From Erythrobacter sp. (lineage in GTDB: Bacteria > Pseudomonadota > Alphaproteobacteria > Sphingomonadales > Sphingomonadaceae): DNA of 5,975 bases. The DNA is taken from NCBI GenBank assembly GCA_003483125.1, contig DMWU01000061.1:1-5975 (forward strand), given 5' to 3'. Of the stretch, positions 1 to 5,579 are shown in pieces; position 1 is the stretch's first letter; every line of letters starts with the position of its first letter. The notes beneath the pieces were generated by a model, which was not told the DNA's origin, did no database searches, and saw only the letters and a program-made list of their open reading frames with translations. Both the position numbers and the translations under genes were made by a program.

Positions 1-1
1 C

Positions 2-115
2 CTGCTGCTGGGTGGCAGGGTAGAGGCGGTGATCACGCGGCTATTGGGTGTGCTCCTTGCCGCACTTGCCGCGCAATATGTGATTGACGGGCTTAAGGGC
101 AGCTTCGCGCTTTAG
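2..115 (+). CDS. MarC-family integral membrane protein, C-terminal fragment
   Basis: Only the last 37 residues and the TAG stop lie in the window; the gene begins to the left. The reading frame gives a hydrophobic segment containing RLLGVLLAALAAQYVIDG and a short tail ending KGSFAL. An Arg-Leu-hydrophobic-Gly start to the last transmembrane helix, followed by a Q-x3-(D/T)-G-(L/I) exit, resembles the C-terminus of MarC/UPF0056 inner-membrane proteins. These are six-helix proteins whose transport substrate is not established, and the old link to multiple antibiotic resistance is not supported. The gene converges on the LON-domain gene with only 15 bp between the stops and no clear hairpin there, so the two transcripts may overlap. 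The family call rests on one helix and is moderate; another small membrane protein is possible. Confidence 0.62.
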   Translation: MLLGGRVEAVITRLLGVLLAALAAQYVIDGLKGSFAL

Positions 116-130
116 GGCCGCAGTCTTTAG

Positions 131-739
131 TTACTGCAACGTCACACGATCATCGTCGCCATCGCGCTGGCCATAGAATTGCATCAGCTGGATGAGCAAT
201 TCGCAGCGTTGGGTAATGTCGGGTGCCTCAAGCAGTGCCTGCTTCGATGCCGGATCAAACGTTGCGATTTGCGACACGCCATTGATCAGCGATTCATCGT
301 CGAGACGTGAGACCGACTCCCAGTCGACGCTATAGCCCTGGCGGTCGGCGAATCTGCGCGCCTCCAGCTCAAAGCCTGCGCGCTCGACCGCGCTTAGCAC
401 CGCATCCCCATCATCGAGCAGTTCAGCCTCGACCTGGCGAAACGCAGTGGTGACATCCAGCTCGCGAATGATGCGGAAGCGTACCTCTCCCTCGAGCACG
501 AGATTATAGCGTCCGTCATCCATCGTCTCGATATCGGCAATCCGGCCCACGCAGCCGATCGAATAGAGCGGCGCATTCTCAACCGGACGTTGCGGCTGGA
601 TCATGGCGATGCGGCGGTCGCGCACCAATGCATCGCCCACCAGCGCGCGATATCGCGGCTCGAATATATGCAGTGGCAATCGCAGACCCGGGAACAGGAT
701 TGCACCGGGTAAGGGGAATATGGAAAGCCGCTCGCTCAC
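131..739 (-). CDS. LON substrate-binding-domain protein (stand-alone LON N domain)
   Basis: This 202-residue protein consists of the N-terminal substrate-binding domain of Lon protease (PF02190 type) with no AAA+ or Ser-Lys peptidase part. Visible family features are FPLPGAILFPG (about residues 8-18), LPLHIFEPRYR (21-31), the VGRIADIE strand (64-71) and the DDGRYNLVLEGEVRFRI segment (74-90). About 200 residues is normal for bacterial single-domain versions. The biochemical role is unknown; a part in recognising unfolded protein is inferred from the domain and from its neighbour. The start is GTG at 739, placed directly before the conserved first strand. Only 7 bp separate it from the stop of the upstream CnoX-like gene, and there is no good Shine-Dalgarno sequence of its own apart from a G run touching the start. 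Translation is therefore probably coupled, and the two genes form an operon. The protein is probably cytoplasmic; no signal peptide is seen. Confidence 0.88.
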   Translation of the reverse strand: MSERLSIFPLPGAILFPGLRLPLHIFEPRYRALVGDALVRDRRIAMIQPQRPVENAPLYSIGCVGRIADIETMDDGRYNLVLEGEVRFRIIRELDVTTAFRQVEAELLDDGDAVLSAVERAGFELEARRFADRQGYSVDWESVSRLDDESLINGVSQIATFDPASKQALLEAPDITQRCELLIQLMQFYGQRDGDDDRVTLQ

Positions 740-746
740 CCCGAAA

Positions 747-1673
747 TCAACCGAAGAGAATTCGCGAGAGGCGCCGACGCGTTACGACCACCCATTCGTC
801 TTCCAGTCCGACCGCCTCGAAAATCTGCAACAGCTTGGCGCGCGCTGCACCTTCGTTCCATTCGCGGTCGGCCGTAATCATGGCGAGTAAAGCCTCTGCT
901 GCCTCGTCACGCGCGCCGCCCGCAAAAGCGGCCTCGGCAAAGGCCAGTTGCTTTTCCATGTCGTCAGGATTGGCCTGGGCATCCGCGCGCAGATTTGCCA
1001 GTTCGCTATCATCCACCTGGTTGTCGGCAAGGTCAAGCGCGCTCTTTGCCGCCGCGATCAGGGGATCGTCGGCGAATGCCGGATTGGCCTCTACTGCTGC
1101 AACCGCCGCCTTTGCCTCTTCGGCGTTGCCCATCTGGATCAAGCCGCGGATAAGCCCGGCATGTGCGGCCACATTGTCAGGCGCCATTTCGATCACCTGG
1201 CCGAAAATGCCCGCTGCGCGTTCGGCATCGCCTTCGCCCAATACCTGCTCTGCCATTTCGACGAATTGGCTGACATCCTGGGCAGCGCCAGCGCCATCTG
1301 CCGCGCCCGCCTCAATCGGCAGCTTTTCCAGTAGCTGGTCGAGCACTTGCTTCAATTGCGATTCGCTGCGCGCATTGGTCAATTCAGCCACGGGCTGGCC
1401 CTGGAACATCGCATAGACGGTGGGGATTGACCGTACCTGGAACTGCGAGGCAATGAATTGTTCTTCGTCGACATTAACCTTGGCCAGAATCACGCCCTTA
1501 TCGGCATAGTCGGCCGCGACTTTTTCCAGCGTCGGGGCCAGCGCCTTGCACGGCCCGCACCATTCGGCCCAGAAATCCAAGATGACCAGCTTGGTCATCG
1601 ATGGCTCGACAACATCCTGACGGAAACGGTCGACGGCTTTCTGCTCGTCCAGATTTAGGCCCATGCTAGCCAA
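747..1673 (-). CDS. cnoX: CnoX/YbbN-like thioredoxin-TPR co-chaperone
   Basis: This 308-residue cytoplasmic protein has a thioredoxin fold (about 10-115) followed by an Ala/Glu-rich helical TPR-like region (about 125-305). The redox motif is WCGPC at 38-42, and the cis-proline loop is SIPT at 82-85 (Pro84). The order and length match the CnoX/YbbN family (E. coli protein about 284 residues), a holdase that protects clients from aggregation and over-oxidation and works with DnaK and GroEL. E. coli CnoX has lost the first cysteine, whereas the Caulobacter protein is known to keep both. This one keeps both, so it may act as holdase and thiol reductase together; that is inference. The TTG start at 1673 is chosen because AGGAG lies 8 nt before it, whereas the ATG at 1664 would be 17 nt away. 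It is the first gene of the operon with the LON-domain gene. A plain thioredoxin is excluded by the long C-terminal part. Confidence 0.9.
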   Translation of the reverse strand: MASMGLNLDEQKAVDRFRQDVVEPSMTKLVILDFWAEWCGPCKALAPTLEKVAADYADKGVILAKVNVDEEQFIASQFQVRSIPTVYAMFQGQPVAELTNARSESQLKQVLDQLLEKLPIEAGAADGAGAAQDVSQFVEMAEQVLGEGDAERAAGIFGQVIEMAPDNVAAHAGLIRGLIQMGNAEEAKAAVAAVEANPAFADDPLIAAAKSALDLADNQVDDSELANLRADAQANPDDMEKQLAFAEAAFAGGARDEAAEALLAMITADREWNEGAARAKLLQIFEAVGLEDEWVVVTRRRLSRILFG

Positions 1674-1681
1674 AGTGTATG

Positions 1682-1686
1682 CTCCT
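1682..1686 (-). promoter_or_regulatory. Shine-Dalgarno (AGGAG) that decides the TTG start of the CnoX-like gene
   Basis: The minus strand reads AGGAG, then 8 nt, then TTG at 1673. The in-frame ATG three codons later would have a 17-nt spacing, so the site favours the TTG start and an N-terminus of MASMGLNL. Confidence 0.7.
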
Positions 1687-1695
1687 GATCGATTG

Positions 1696-1711
1696 CGAGC
1701 CTTGAGGCTCG
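1696..1711 (-). other. Perfect 6-bp hairpin in the leader of the cnoX operon
   Basis: CGAGCC and GGCTCG form a perfect 6-bp stem with a 4-nt loop. It lies 9 nt upstream of the Shine-Dalgarno on the minus strand and directly after the inferred transcription start. No U-tract follows in the minus direction, so it does not look like a terminator of that transcript. It could stabilise the 5' end or modulate translation. The function is unknown, and a stem this short could occur by chance. Confidence 0.35.
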
Positions 1712-1721
1712 TTTGCGCCCC

Positions 1722-1749
1722 ATGTGGGGTTTCGTGCGTTAATTTGAAG
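1722..1749 (-). promoter_or_regulatory. Candidate heat-shock (RpoH/sigma-32-type) promoter of the cnoX-LON operon
   Basis: The minus strand reads CTTCAAA (1749-1743), 13 nt, then CCCCACAT (1729-1722). The sigma-32 consensus is CTTGAAA, 11-16 nt, CCCCATNT. Each half has few mismatches, but one falls on the usually well-conserved G of the -35 element. Transcription would begin near 1715, giving a leader of roughly 40 nt before the TTG start. The gene behind it is a stress co-chaperone, which makes the match more plausible. The CCCC element is also part of a 12-bp palindrome (1718-1729), so chance or another role remains possible. Confidence 0.4.
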
Positions 1750-1883
1750 GGCCACTGTGCCGCTGATGGCCATTGTGGGCAAGAGTGTGATTTTCCGCTT
1801 GCGGGTACGCGACGTCGCTGCTAATCGCGCCGCCTCCCCAGCGAATTGAGGCCTTCGCGGCCACAATCGCAGAGCGCCAGTGA

Positions 1884-1958
1884 GCGGGCGTAGCTCAGGG
1901 GTAGAGCACAACCTTGCCAAGGTTGGGGTCGGGCGTTCGAATCGCCTCGCCCGCTCCA
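1884..1958 (+). tRNA. tRNA-Gly (anticodon GCC)
   Basis: A full cloverleaf can be folded by eye. The acceptor stem GCGGGCG (1884-1890) pairs with CGCCCGC (1948-1954). A D-arm with GCTC/GAGC follows. The anticodon stem CAACC/GGTTG (1909-1913/1921-1925) closes the loop TTGCCAA with anticodon GCC at 1916-1918. The variable loop is 5 nt (1926-1930). The T-arm has loop TTCGAAT (1936-1942) on a 5-bp stem with one G-U pair. The discriminator base is T at 1955, and CCA is encoded at 1956-1958. The anticodon reads GGC and GGU, major glycine codons in this GC-rich sequence. No obvious strong promoter is seen upstream; a poor TTGCGG/TAATCG pair with a 17-nt spacer lies at 1799-1827. Downstream is a pyrimidine-rich run (1959-1970) that may aid termination. 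Confidence 0.97.
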
Positions 1959-2060
1959 TTTCTCTTCTTCAGATCATCCATACTTGTCGGCATGGCTTTG
2001 CATTTCGTTGAAGCTGTGAATTTTGATTCTTGCCATTCATCCAGCTTCTGCTAGGCGCAT

Positions 2061-2078
2061 GTTACGTTATTACATTAT
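2061..2078 (+). promoter_or_regulatory. Candidate Zur-binding site upstream of the TonB-dependent receptor
   Basis: GTTACGTTATTACATTAT is an imperfect dyad in the AT-rich leader, ending 21 bp before the start codon. It matches 14 of 18 positions of the alphaproteobacterial-type Zur sequence GTAATGTTATAACATTAC as I remember it. The inner 12 bases (2064-2075) match ATGTTATAACAT at 10 of 12. Zur is the Zn-bound Fur-family repressor that turns off zinc-import genes when zinc is sufficient. The position close to the start fits repression of a promoter at or just upstream of it. The gene behind it has independent zinc-receptor features. The dyad symmetry is only partial (5 of 9 base pairs), so this is a candidate. 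Confidence 0.55.
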
Positions 2079-2088
2079 TTCAAAATTC

Positions 2089-2092
2089 AGGA
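2089..2092 (+). promoter_or_regulatory. Shine-Dalgarno (AGGA) supporting the GTG start of the receptor gene
   Basis: AGGA is followed by 7 nt and then GTG at 2100. The GTG opens directly into a complete signal peptide, so site and protein agree on this start. Confidence 0.65.
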
Positions 2093-2099
2093 TTCTACC

Positions 2100-4280
2100 G
2101 TGATTAATCGAGTTTCTCTTTTGGCGCTTGCGGGCGCTTTTGTAGTTACATCTTTCCCGTCCTCCGCAATGGCGCAGGAAGGCGACGAACAAGGACAGGA
2201 TGCACAGGCTAACCAAGATCCGATCGAAGACGATCTTCATGATCGGCGCGTCGACTACCAGGGGAATATCATGGTCAGTGCGACCGGTTTGCGGCAGCTT
2301 GATGTGCTGGCAGGTACCTCGGTGCTGGAAATCGGTGAAATCCAGCGAAATCTCGCCGGTCAGATTGGCGATGTCCTGGTGAAGCTACCGGGCGTTTCGG
2401 CAACGGGTTTCGCACCTGGTGCTTCGCGCCCCGTGCTGCGCGGTTTCCAGGGCGAGCGTGTACGCGTCCTGGTTGATGGCCTCTCGACCAGCGATGTCTC
2501 GAACACGTCGGTTGACCATGCTACGACTATCGATCCGCTTACTGCTGAACGGATAGAGGTTCTGCGCGGCCCAGCCGTCCTGCTCTATGGTAGCCAGGCG
2601 ATTGGCGGTGCGGTCAATGTAATCGACAAGCGCATTCCGCTCCGGGTACCAGATGAGCCGGTTCATATTGACGGTATTGTTAGCTGGAATTCGGCATATG
2701 ACCTGGCTGAAGGCGGTGCCTCCGTAGACTTGCCCCTGAGCGATCGCGTTGTTGCCCATTTCAGTGGATCATGGCGCGACACGAATGATCTGGAGATTGC
2801 AGGTTTTGCCGTAGGGCCAGAGCTTCGTGCCGAGCTGCTCGAAGAAGCTGCTGAGGAAGAAGACGAAGGCGAGCTGGAAGAGGCGGAAGAGCTACGCGAA
2901 GCCGCCAATCAGCGCGGCATCGTTCTCAACACGGGCAGCCGCACCTGGACAGCAAATGCCGGGCTTGCCTTCATCGATGGCGAAAACTCGCTCGGCTTTG
3001 CCGTGGGTTGGTACGATACTGATTACGGCGTTCCCGGCCGGCCCGGCGCAGGCCACCATCACGGTGAAGAAGGGGAAGAAGGCGAAGAAGAGGGTGAAGA
3101 GGAAGGCGAAGAAATCGTAACAATCGGCCTCGAACAATTCCGCGGCGACCTTCGCGGTGAGCTTGGCCTTGGTGACGGATTTTTCTCCAAGCTGGTCACG
3201 CGCCTTGGCTATAGCGACTATACGCATACCGAATTCGAGGGCGACGAAGTTGGCACTGTATTCGATTCCGAGAGTTTCGAAGCCCGCATCGAATTGGCCC
3301 AGAAAGAGACTGAGGCCTGGCGCGGTTCAATTGGCGCGCAATACTTCTATCGCGACTTCTTTGCAGTCGGCGAAGAAGCCTATGTGGCGCCAAACACCAC
3401 CGATCAGTTCGCTGTGTTCACCTTGCAGGAGTTTGGCAGTGGCCCCGTTCAATTCGAGGCTGCAGCCCGCTTTGAGGTCACTGATGTAGAATCAGAACCG
3501 CTTGGAATATCGCGCAACTTCGATTCATTCTCCGGCGCTATTGGCGTGGCGTATGAACCCACGCCGGGCATCCGTACCGGTGTCAACCTTTCGCGCGCAG
3601 AACGTGCTCCTGCGGCAGAAGAGCTGTTTTCAGACGGGCCCCATATCGCCACCCAGGCATTTGAAATCGGTGACCCGACATTCGACACAGAAAGTGCAAT
3701 CGGCGTCGAAGCCTATGTGCGCGGTGAATCTGGCGGTGCAACCTTTAGCCTCGCGGTATTCCAGAACTGGTTTGATGATTACATCTATCTGATGGAAACC
3801 GGGCTTGAGGAAGATGACCTGCCGGTATTCCAGTACCTGCAGGATGTTGCTGACTATTTCGGTATCGAAGGATCGGTAAGCCTGCCGCTTTACCGCGGTG
3901 ACAGCCTGTCATTGCTGGGCGATCTACGCGTCTCATATGTCGAGGCCGAGCTGGATGACGGCTCCCACGTGCCTCGCCCCCCGCCGTTGGAATTGCTGGC
4001 AGCCGTAGAAGCGCAGACTGACGCATTCGATATTCGCGCAGAGGTGCAGTATTTCGATGATCAGGATTCGGTCGCCAGTTTTGAAACTCCGACTGACAGC
4101 TTTACGCTCGTCAATCTCTCGGCATCATTGCGGCCTTTGCCCGACAATGATGGGGTTACCCTGCTGGTCGGGGCCGATAACATCTTCGACGTTACAGGTA
4201 GCCGTCATGCCAGCTTCACCAAGGACTTCGTCCCGTTGGCTGGCCGCAATTTCAAGGCTAGCCTGCGCTTCAGTTTCTAA
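2100..4280 (+). CDS. TonB-dependent outer-membrane receptor, ZnuD-like (probable zinc uptake)
   Basis: This 726-residue outer-membrane receptor imports a ligand using TonB-ExbBD energy. A signal peptide (1-25) ends AMA before Gln26. A TonB-box-like IMVSA is at 57-61. The plug (about 68-178) contains LPGVSATG, RPVLRGFQGERVRVLVDG, RIEVLRGPAVLLYGSQAIGGAVNVID; the barrel runs to the C-terminal Phe. The plug has SVDHA (137-141): Asp139-His140 sit where the Neisseria zinc receptor ZnuD has its zinc-binding Asp-His pair. The barrel has ERAPAAEELFSDGPHIAT (501-518), where His515 resembles a second ZnuD ligand. Two loops are unusual: an acidic helix-like insertion (245-270) and a His3 plus Glu/Gly repeat (319-338). 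The gene stands alone behind a Zur-like site and ends at a hairpin. Zinc specificity is inferred; copper, another metal or a metallophore remain possible. Confidence 0.88.
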   Translation: MINRVSLLALAGAFVVTSFPSSAMAQEGDEQGQDAQANQDPIEDDLHDRRVDYQGNIMVSATGLRQLDVLAGTSVLEIGEIQRNLAGQIGDVLVKLPGVSATGFAPGASRPVLRGFQGERVRVLVDGLSTSDVSNTSVDHATTIDPLTAERIEVLRGPAVLLYGSQAIGGAVNVIDKRIPLRVPDEPVHIDGIVSWNSAYDLAEGGASVDLPLSDRVVAHFSGSWRDTNDLEIAGFAVGPELRAELLEEAAEEEDEGELEEAEELREAANQRGIVLNTGSRTWTANAGLAFIDGENSLGFAVGWYDTDYGVPGRPGAGHHHGEEGEEGEEEGEEEGEEIVTIGLEQFRGDLRGELGLGDGFFSKLVTRLGYSDYTHTEFEGDEVGTVFDSESFEARIELAQKETEAWRGSIGAQYFYRDFFAVGEEAYVAPNTTDQFAVFTLQEFGSGPVQFEAAARFEVTDVESEPLGISRNFDSFSGAIGVAYEPTPGIRTGVNLSRAERAPAAEELFSDGPHIATQAFEIGDPTFDTESAIGVEAYVRGESGGATFSLAVFQNWFDDYIYLMETGLEEDDLPVFQYLQDVADYFGIEGSVSLPLYRGDSLSLLGDLRVSYVEAELDDGSHVPRPPPLELLAAVEAQTDAFDIRAEVQYFDDQDSVASFETPTDSFTLVNLSASLRPLPDNDGVTLLVGADNIFDVTGSRHASFTKDFVPLAGRNFKASLRFSF
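3054..3113 (+). repeat. Low-complexity His/Glu-Gly coding repeat in a receptor loop
   Basis: Codons for three His are followed by imperfect GGN-(GAA/GAG)2-3 units coding G-E-E and G-E-E-E repeats (residues 322-338). The repeat is in frame, and unit lengths are multiples of three, so slippage would lengthen or shorten the loop without a frameshift. The segment follows YGVPGRPGAG, in the region where ZnuD-type receptors carry a His-rich external loop. A role in attracting Zn2+ at the cell surface is inferred. Confidence 0.75.
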
Positions 4281-4292
4281 GGCTTGATCAGC

Positions 4293-4323
4293 GCTCCCCG
4301 CTTTTATGCGGGGAGCACTTTCT
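4293..4323 (+). terminator. Intrinsic-terminator-like hairpin between convergent genes
   Basis: GCTCCCCGC (4293-4301) and GCGGGGAGC (4308-4316) form a perfect 9-bp GC-rich stem with a 6-nt loop TTTTAT. It starts 12 bp after the receptor stop and lies 6 bp before the stop of the convergent dehydrogenase-like gene. The + strand tail is only ACTTTCT, and the minus side lacks a T-run, so the U-tract is weak. The placement between two convergent stops suggests a shared bidirectional terminator or an mRNA 3'-end stabiliser. Confidence 0.7.
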
Positions 4324-5504
4324 CAGCCCTCCACCGCAAAATTCATATCGGCATGTTCCTGCAGGCGATCGACCAGAGCCTCACCTAGGAAGTGCCCCGG
4401 TGTGCCAACACCGCCCGGCTTGTCGCAGCTGAGCAGGGCCATGCCTGTCTCGGCGAGCATGCGGCTGGTCGATCCATAGCCCGGATCATATTTGCCCTTT
4501 ACGCCATAGTGTAGCGTTTCATCGCCGTCGCTTTCAGCGACAAAGAGCACATCATAAAAGCCCGTTTCGCGCTCTTCCTTGCTTGGCCCTTCGCCGGGTT
4601 TTGGTGGCTTGGCGCCGAAAGGATTCTTGAGCATTTCAACCACGGCATTGGCGGCCTGCTTGCCAGCCTCGCCCGGGCTGGTGAGCATCATTTCGTCATA
4701 CTTGAAATCCACCCCGTATGGATGGCCGTTTAGGAAGTTGGTACGATGTACGTTCTTGGTATTGATCGTGGCCATGACGAAGGGGGCGGCCCATTTGCCC
4801 AGACCTTCGTCATATTCAGGCATCATTCCCACCGGCTGGCTTGGCCCCTCAAAGCCGGGTGTCAGTCCAAACGGACTTTGCAAAACCTTTATAAGCGAAG
4901 GGTTCTTCGCGACCGACTTCATCGTCGCAGTAAGGCTGGCAGCGGTTCCGCCGCTGAACGTGCCCTGCATTGCGCGCACGCGTCCCTTGATCCGTGATGC
5001 CGGCTTCCCGAAGCGCGCCTGAGCTTCCTTCTGGGCCATCAGCACACCCAAATCGAAGGGGATCGAGTCAAACCCGCTTGAGAAGCATATGTGGGCGCCG
5101 CTTTTTTTGGCGGCCTCATGATGCTCATCAATCTTCTCGCGCATCCAGCCGGGCTCGCCACAAAGGTCGGCATAGTCCGTGCCGGTCTTGACGCAGGCGG
5201 CGACCAGCGCGTCTCCATAGAGTTGGTAAGGACCAACGGTCGTGAGGACGACCTTGGTGCGTTCGCACATGGCCTCAAGGCTGGCTGGGTCATCCGAATC
5301 CGCAGTGATCAGCCTTGTATCAGCCGGTGCGCCAAATTCATCGCGTACTGCCTGCAATTTGGTGAGATTGCGCCCTGCCATCGCCCATTTGGGCCCATCG
5401 TCGCGGTTACCATAATGCTGGTCCAGATATTCTGCGACCAACCTGCCAGTGTAGCCCGTGGCCCCGTAAACGATGATGTCGAATTCCGCATTTTCCTTGC
5501 CCAT
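4323..5504 (-). CDS. Saccharopine dehydrogenase-like NAD(P)-binding protein (putative trans-acting enoyl reductase type)
   Basis: This 393-residue protein starts with a Rossmann dinucleotide fold: GATGYTG at 14-20 and AGR at 43-45. The TTVGPY (88-93), YADLCGE (111-117) and SGFDSIPFDLG (143-153) segments typify the SCCPDH-like branch of the saccharopine dehydrogenase family. A C-terminal GGVGTPG...LG (364-374) also fits. Mycobacterial relatives (Rv2953 type) are trans-acting enoyl reductases in lipid synthesis. True lysine-pathway saccharopine dehydrogenases are a different branch, so that name should not be read as the function. The ATG at 5504 is chosen because GGGAG lies 8 nt upstream; the frame stays open to a TTG at 5549, but that extension has no family character. 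It lies 75 bp downstream of an acyl-CoA dehydrogenase on the same strand, suggesting shared lipid metabolism. A weak TTGACT (-35-like, 5557-5552) in the gap could allow separate transcription. The substrate is unknown. Confidence 0.85.
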   Translation of the reverse strand: MGKENAEFDIIVYGATGYTGRLVAEYLDQHYGNRDDGPKWAMAGRNLTKLQAVRDEFGAPADTRLITADSDDPASLEAMCERTKVVLTTVGPYQLYGDALVAACVKTGTDYADLCGEPGWMREKIDEHHEAAKKSGAHICFSSGFDSIPFDLGVLMAQKEAQARFGKPASRIKGRVRAMQGTFSGGTAASLTATMKSVAKNPSLIKVLQSPFGLTPGFEGPSQPVGMMPEYDEGLGKWAAPFVMATINTKNVHRTNFLNGHPYGVDFKYDEMMLTSPGEAGKQAANAVVEMLKNPFGAKPPKPGEGPSKEERETGFYDVLFVAESDGDETLHYGVKGKYDPGYGSTSRMLAETGMALLSCDKPGGVGTPGHFLGEALVDRLQEHADMNFAVEG

Positions 5505-5512
5505 GCGATGAT

Positions 5513-5517
5513 CTCCC
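5513..5517 (-). promoter_or_regulatory. Shine-Dalgarno (GGGAG) that sets the start of the dehydrogenase-like gene
   Basis: The minus strand reads AAAGGGAG, then 8 nt, then ATG at 5504. This rules in the ATG over the upstream in-frame TTG at 5549. Confidence 0.7.
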
Positions 5518-5579
5518 TTTCCAGCTAATTGATGGGCTTGGCAGGGCAAAGAGTCAAAGCCGTTACGGCAGGGGTGCGA

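Larger units (their letters stand above)
1959..2099 (+). other. AT-rich leader between tRNA-Gly and the TonB-dependent receptor
   Basis: This 141-bp stretch has no coding sequence I can support. It holds the pyrimidine run after the tRNA, a 7-bp inverted repeat GAAGCTG/CAGCTTC (2010-2016/2042-2048) with a 25-nt loop, the Zur-like element at 2061-2078, and the AGGA ribosome-binding site. It is clearly more AT-rich than the flanking genes, as expected for a regulated promoter region. I could not identify convincing -35/-10 boxes at proper spacing; TTGCCA at 2030-2035 is the best -35-like hexamer. Confidence 0.6.

Noticed and set aside
628..1416. 262-residue plus-strand reading frame opposite the CnoX-like and LON-domain genes
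   Set aside because: Its Ala/Ser-rich composition is the antisense image of an Ala/Glu-rich GC-rich gene, and it overlaps two well-supported genes.
1701..1725. Plus-strand CTTGAGG...CCCCATGT as a heat-shock promoter
   Set aside because: The boxes match well but the spacer is 10 nt, just short of the usual range. The only gene nearby downstream on that strand is tRNA-Gly, about 150 bp away. The minus-strand reading fits gene context better.
1884..1958. tRNA-Gly as an attachment site for an integrated element
   Set aside because: No integrase gene or second copy of the tRNA 3' end is visible within the window, and the downstream gene looks like ordinary chromosomal content.
1666..1959. 97-residue minus-strand reading frame across the tRNA-Gly gene
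   Set aside because: It runs antisense through the tRNA and through the cnoX 5' region. Its N-terminal residues are just the reverse complement of the tRNA, a well-known source of false hypothetical proteins.
2010..2048. 7-bp inverted repeat GAAGCTG/CAGCTTC as a riboswitch or terminator
   Set aside because: A 25-nt unstructured loop and no T-run argue against a terminator, and no known riboswitch core is visible.
3063..3113. Glu/Gly repeat as a CRISPR, integration site or sequencing error
   Set aside because: Units are short, contiguous and in frame within an intact receptor gene, so a coding low-complexity loop explains it.
4579..5528. Plus-strand frames of 147 and 145 residues opposite the dehydrogenase-like gene
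   Set aside because: They are antisense shadows of a gene with clear family motifs, and they show no recognisable domain.
5505..5549. N-terminal extension of the dehydrogenase-like gene from a TTG at 5549
   Set aside because: The extension has no family character and would cover the good GGGAG ribosome-binding site of the ATG at 5504.
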